DNA from: Nemertoderma westbladi
Lineage: Eukaryota; Xenacoelomorpha; Nemertodermatida; Nemertodermatidae
Assembly: GCA_032718475.1 (NCBI GenBank)
Contig: JAUCBJ010001581.1
Location: 1 to 60,925, forward strand
DNA length: 60,925 bases
Direction of reading: 5' to 3'
The position numbers and the translations under genes are program-made. The notes beneath the pieces were generated by a model. That model did no database searches. It was not told the origin of the DNA and saw only the letters and a list, made by a program, of their open reading frames with translations. Below, piece by piece: positions 57,190 to 60,925 of this stretch. Position 1 is the stretch's first letter; every line of letters begins with the position of its first letter.

Positions 57190-57433
57190 CTGAAATCTGG
57201 AGACACAACCTTATGATATAAACCCGCTTCAAAATAAGGCTCCAGATAATTTCTGAATTTTAGTATATAACTAAGTCAATGCGTTTACCCGCACCCCGCT
57301 AAGTACTGATGTCTTCAAATGGCCTACAAGGCGACATCCGAAGCTTAGTAACAATTTTTGGTAACGGTAACACCCCCCCCCCCCCCCCCCCATCGTTCAT
57401 GTAACTTAATTTCTCTCGCTCTAATACTTACAC

Positions 57434-57620
57434 GCTGTCCAGCATCAATTTAACCAACTGCAGGTCACACGACCCTGTTTCATCATCGCCGGGTTGTGTG
57501 ATTGGTTCGCTAACAATTGCACCAATCAACGTCCAGATATGAGCGAGATCGGGTTTACCCAACCCCTGGGCGACGTCTGCGTTAAGGTTGCACATTCTAA
57601 CCGGGTCGCTCGGAATCAAC
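57434..57620 (-). CDS. WDR59: WDR59, helical-repeat exon
   Basis: It encodes MCNLNADVAQGLGKPDLAHI, WTLIGAIV and a C-terminal LQLVKLMLDS. This corresponds to the alpha-solenoid segment of WDR59 in which CxxNAxVAxxxGRxDLVQxW is conserved. The donor gtgtaag at 57433 leaves phase 0 and joins Ser to HLKRC of the next exon, matching the vertebrate spacing exactly. The overlapping gtaagt two bases on is a stronger consensus but would shift the frame. The start at 57620 (ccattatag|g) is less certain. Exons further upstream were not found in the window; they would lie to the right. Confidence 0.75.
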
Positions 57621-57860
57621 CTATAATGGAGCCATGTGCAATGGCGTAGACAGGACATTGTGCACCAAATTCATATTTCTACATTATTCCAAACGAAGCA
57701 TAAACTGTTGCGAACAATAATTTGAAATAAAATAAGTAGAACTAAAGTGTAAGATACATTTTTGAGAGACTATATTAAATTAAAAATATTAAAAAATAAT
57801 TATAATTTCTGGCACCCCGTCGCGTCGAGAGCCAGAATATATATTTTTGTCTTAAAATGC

Positions 57861-58572
57861 AAAACTTGTTCATTGTGCTTTATTTCCAAAACTTGTTCAT
57901 TGTGCTTTATTTCCAAAACTTGTTCATTGTGCTTTATTTCCAAAACTTGTTCATTGTGCTTTATTTCCAAAACTTGTTCATTGTGCTTTATTTCCAAAAC
58001 TTGTTCATTGTGCTTTATTTCCAAAACTTGTTCATTGTGCTTTATTTCCAAAACTTGTTCATTGTGCTTTATTTCCAAAACTTGTTCATTGTGCTTTATT
58101 TCCAAAACTTGTTCATTGTGCTTTATTTCCAAAACTTGTTCATTGTGCTTTATTTCCAAAACTTGTTCATTGTGCTTTATTTCCAAAACTTGTTCATTGT
58201 GCTTTATTTCCAAAACTTGTTCATTGTGCTTTATTTCCAAAACTTGTTCATTGTGCTTTATTTCCAAAACTTGTTCATTGTGCTTTATTTCCAAAACTTG
58301 TTCATTGTGCTTTATTTCCAAAACTTGTTCATTGTGCTTTATTTCCAAAACTTGTTCATTGTGCTTTATTTCCAAAACTTGTTCATTGTGCTTTATTTCC
58401 AAAACTTGTTCATTGTGCTTTATTTCCAAAACTTGTTCATTGTGCTTTATTTCCAAAACTTGTTCATTGTGCTTTATTTCCAAAACTTGTTCATTGTGCT
58501 TTATTTCCAAAACTTGTTCATTGTGCTTTATTTCCAAAACTTGTTTATTGTGCTTTATTTCCAGAACTTGAG
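57861..58572. repeat. 27 bp minisatellite, ~26 copies, nearly uniform
   Basis: The unit contains aacttgttcattgtgcttta then tttccaa. Since 27 is divisible by 3, both strands stay open with perfect 9-residue periodicity (KTCSLCFIS on plus, EIKHNEQVL on minus). Only the last two units carry substitutions. On the WDR59 strand it lies just upstream of the exon at 57620, so probably in an intron. Confidence 0.95.
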
Positions 58573-59483
58573 ATCTATTTTTTAATCAGGATATTCAAGT
58601 AAATGAGAAATAACAGATGGAAAATTGCAAAAGAGAAGAAACTCTTCAGACACAACAAGTTTCCGTTCGATTCCAAAAACATACAAATTGGGTGATAAAT
58701 AAATGACAAGTGTCGTGATTTTATAATTCAATATGGCTATCCTATAATAAATGGTCTTTAAAATTTGTACCTTCAAAACTTCCTGTCAGTATGCCATATT
58801 GTTTTACAATGAGGATTTTCCTGGTCGCTGATATCATTTCTGATGTCAGTGAACCAAGTTTTTTTTATTGTTAACTAGTATTAACTAATATTAAATAGCG
58901 AAAAAAAATTTTCTGACCTGTCATGTAGAATAGCATCTTAGGCACCTATATGCCAAATTTTAGCCAAAAGCAAACAATTTTGAAACGCTGCGAGTGATAA
59001 ATCGAAGAGTTGTCCGAAAATGGTGTACCCCCCCCCCCCCCCCCCCCTTCCCCCCCTTAAACAAAACGCAAATTCATCCGGCTCTGTGAAAAGACTGTGA
59101 ACAACTTCGAGGCGTGGAATAAAGTGCCTCAATGAATTTTTAATGTAATACATAATCTAATCCACTCTGGTCTATAGTCACTAGTTTTTGAGACGCAAAT
59201 TGAAATAATTCTAATGTTTTTCACTTAATTCTAGAATATTAATTACGCGTAATAATGAAGAAACAATATAAGAATTTTAAACGATCAGCTAAGTGTATTA
59301 CTGAAGTGTAATACAGTAATGTATACAATTTGTCACTACATACATCTAATCTAATCTGCTGTATGTCTAAATATTGTTATAAAGATAATAATTAATAGTT
59401 TTGATTTGAGTTGATTTGATTTGCTTTTCTACGTCTATCTGTTTGGTTTCCTTTACATCAGTTCGACTTTGAATAGTTAAGTT
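58573..59483. other. Intergenic or intronic, no gene seen
   Basis: It contains C20 at 59028-59047 and a diverged relative of the 46.9 kb tandem repeat near 58810-58860. The minus frame at 58776-58582 has no recognisable homology and is not called as an exon. Confidence 0.4.
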
Positions 59484-59951
59484 TTATCGTTTCCCTGAGA
59501 CTTTTGAGTTCTTTGAACGGGTCCGTTTTCTTCCCCTAGAGTTTGATTGCGCACACAGACAGTTACTTATTTCTACCTTGCTGGTCCCTGATAAAGTTTC
59601 CCTTATCCCGGCTTCAGGACTATCACTTTCACGCCGATACGCTTTGGGTGTGCAGTAACCTGTACTTAGTGCAACCATCCATTTGTAGACTTGATTGAAG
59701 TGCCTTTTCGAGAGATGCGGTCCGCAAACTCTATACATAAATCCCGCAAACTGTGTGTAATCCCCCTTGAGGTCCAAGTAGCGTTTTATGAGCTGATTCG
59801 TCTTTGTTATTCCCTTCCTTTCCATCCGCTGGCAGAAAATCGGACCAACACCAGGTACCTTGATGAGTTTGGTTTTGTAAATCTTTGACATCCCTGTTGC
59901 TCCATAATCCAACTCCTTTTTCGTGGATTTGGTTCGCTTTGTTCTACCCAT
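59484..59951 (-). CDS. BAF-like protein with long basic tail
   Basis: Barrier-to-autointegration factor is a small dimeric chromatin protein that bridges DNA and links it to LEM-domain proteins at the nuclear envelope. Residues 25-100 match its fold. The helix-hairpin-helix KVPGVGPIFCQRMERKG has the GxGxxxxxxLExxG pattern of the BAF DNA-binding motif. FAGFMYRVCGPHLSKRHFNQ and YKWM follow the order of the BAF C-terminal helices, including the CG...W residues. The protein is 155 residues, whereas BAF has about 89. The extra length is a basic N-terminus (GRTKRTKSTKK) and a 55-residue Ser/Arg/Lys tail (GRKRTRSKNSK). It is a single exon with a good start context (aaaATGG). It is probably a divergent paralogue rather than the ubiquitous BANF1. 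Confidence 0.72.
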   Translation of the reverse strand: MGRTKRTKSTKKELDYGATGMSKIYKTKLIKVPGVGPIFCQRMERKGITKTNQLIKRYLDLKGDYTQFAGFMYRVCGPHLSKRHFNQVYKWMVALSTGYCTPKAYRRESDSPEAGIRETLSGTSKVEISNCLCAQSNSRGRKRTRSKNSKVSGKR

Positions 59952-60479
59952 TTTGAATTGAACGATTTGAGTTTATGAAATGAATTTGAACTGGTTATAT
60001 CCCATGAGATGCTACGATTTTGATGTTACTTACACTGCTAGACTAACTACAACCGCATAAGTGAACTAAATCTACCTACATTTTCCGTATATTCCAGAAT
60101 ATTACAGCTAGAGCTACCACGGATACACTTTAAAATAAAAATAAATATTCAAGATGAAAGCCAAAAAAACATTAGAATTATATATTGTTGAGGGTTTTCC
60201 TGAAAGTAACCAAATTCTACTCCGGACCGACTTTAAATGCAAATGCAATACGATTTTCGGTCCCACGAGGTTGTGTTCCAGATGGTCGCTTTTCGTAGAG
60301 AAATTTTCGGGCTATCTAGTGGTATATAACACTAATCTTCTATCGTTTTCCATTTTGGAATAATTTTACGAAAACTAAAGGGTTATCGCTCATAATTTAT
60401 TCAAAACGAGTTCAGAGTTCAAAACGACACCAGGCATCCATTCATATTTCTGTCTCTCTGTCTGTCAACCATTAAGAAA
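59952..60479. other. BAF-like 5' flank, no other gene
   Basis: A 69-codon plus-strand frame at 60154-60363 (KAKKTLELYIVEGFPESN) has no recognised family and no splice context. It is left uncalled. Confidence 0.4.
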
Positions 60480-60770
60480 GAATACAGGCTAACTAAAATT
60501 CTCGCTATAGAGGTTTTTTGTGTTCGTGATTTCAATTAAGATGTCAGTTTTAACATTTCATGGAATCTATACAGCCTGTCCGTCTGTCTATCTGTCCGTC
60601 TTTTTGTCAGACTGTCCGTCAAACATTAAGAAAACATACTATCCAATAAAATTCTCGCTTTGGGGGTTTCTCGGGTTTGTGATTTCATTTTTGATGTCAG
60701 TTTTCACATTTCACGAAATCTAGACTGTCTGTCCGCCTGTCTGACTGTCCGTCATTTTGCCAATCCGTCG
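60480..60770 (+). repeat. Diverged copies of the ~140 bp repeat
   Basis: Two units with aaaattctcgctatagaggt / ttctcgctttgggggtttc, gatgtcagtttt and gtctgtctgtccgtc tracts match the repeat at 46872-47403. Confidence 0.75.
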
Positions 60771-60925
60771 GTCATTAGATATTTGCGAACAAAGGATTGC
60801 GTCTACGTGGTTTAAATTTTAATTTTCGGATTCCTCGTAAAAGTTTGAGTCAGAAATTGTCGAACTAGCCCATAGGGTGTTGCAAGAATAAAAATAAACA
60901 TATCATAAAACCTTAAATGCGTTTT

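Noticed and set aside
57762-58571. Two overlapping nonapeptide-repeat proteins on opposite strands
   Set aside because: Artefact of a 27 bp repeat divisible by three; no start context, promoter or conservation visible.
58582-58776. Minus-strand frame as a further WDR59 exon
   Set aside because: No similarity to any WDR59 segment I know and no convincing splice sites.
60154-60363. 69-codon plus-strand frame with basic start
   Set aside because: No recognised family, no splice or promoter context; indistinguishable from chance.

Overview
This window is nuclear DNA from an animal. It carries spliced genes with animal homologues (WDR59, a puromycin-sensitive aminopeptidase 3' exon), a U2 snRNA gene, tRNA-derived SINEs, non-LTR retrotransposons, hAT-like and other inverted-repeat elements, a decayed Polinton/Maverick (adintovirus-like) element and large tandem arrays. 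The 3' end of an unrelated-looking LINE, frequent TAGGCCTA octamers and the overall AT-richness suggest a marine invertebrate, but the sequence does not fix the phylum.

Layout. 1-4437: a 19-20 bp array, then (GAGCC)n arrays inside a 1.76 kb tandem duplication. 4463-4900: an M1 aminopeptidase C-terminal exon. 5198-8958: small repeats and a 118 bp satellite. 9391-16104: the Polinton relic. It has an unknown plus-strand gene, then a minus-strand block of integrase tail, two penton-like fragments, a basic core-like protein, a hexon-like major capsid protein and an adenovirus-type protease, interrupted by a SINE. 16092-21887: two satellites (40 bp and 55 bp), the first of which begins inside the integrase codons. 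22501-23005: a LINE 3' end. 23824-24834: an intronless transaldolase. 25435-25625: U2 snRNA. 25970-29400: foldback-type repeats and hairpins. 30006-32465: an intronless NOM1/SGD1 gene. 33614-37280: a broken LINE with endonuclease and reverse transcriptase. 37848-39886: MITE-like elements. 40342-40626: a small protein resembling complex III subunit UQCR11. 41520-44140: a hAT-like element with an exact 8 bp target duplication. 44277-49757: more repeats. 50047-57620: four 3' exons of WDR59 on the minus strand, with a 6.0 kb intron that is almost wholly a 20 bp minisatellite. 57861-58572: a 27 bp array. 59484-59951: a BAF-like protein gene.

Host genes are housekeeping and unrelated to one another: GATOR2/mTORC1 signalling (WDR59), the pentose phosphate pathway (transaldolase), 40S ribosome biogenesis (NOM1), splicing (U2), respiration (UQCR11-like), peptide turnover (aminopeptidase) and chromatin/nuclear envelope (BAF-like). 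They show no operon-like organisation.

The most unusual points are: the WDR59 intron, whose roughly 290 repeat units each carry a near copy of that intron's own 5' splice site; the satellite that appears to have arisen inside a Polinton integrase; and the tandem, fused penton genes of the same relic.
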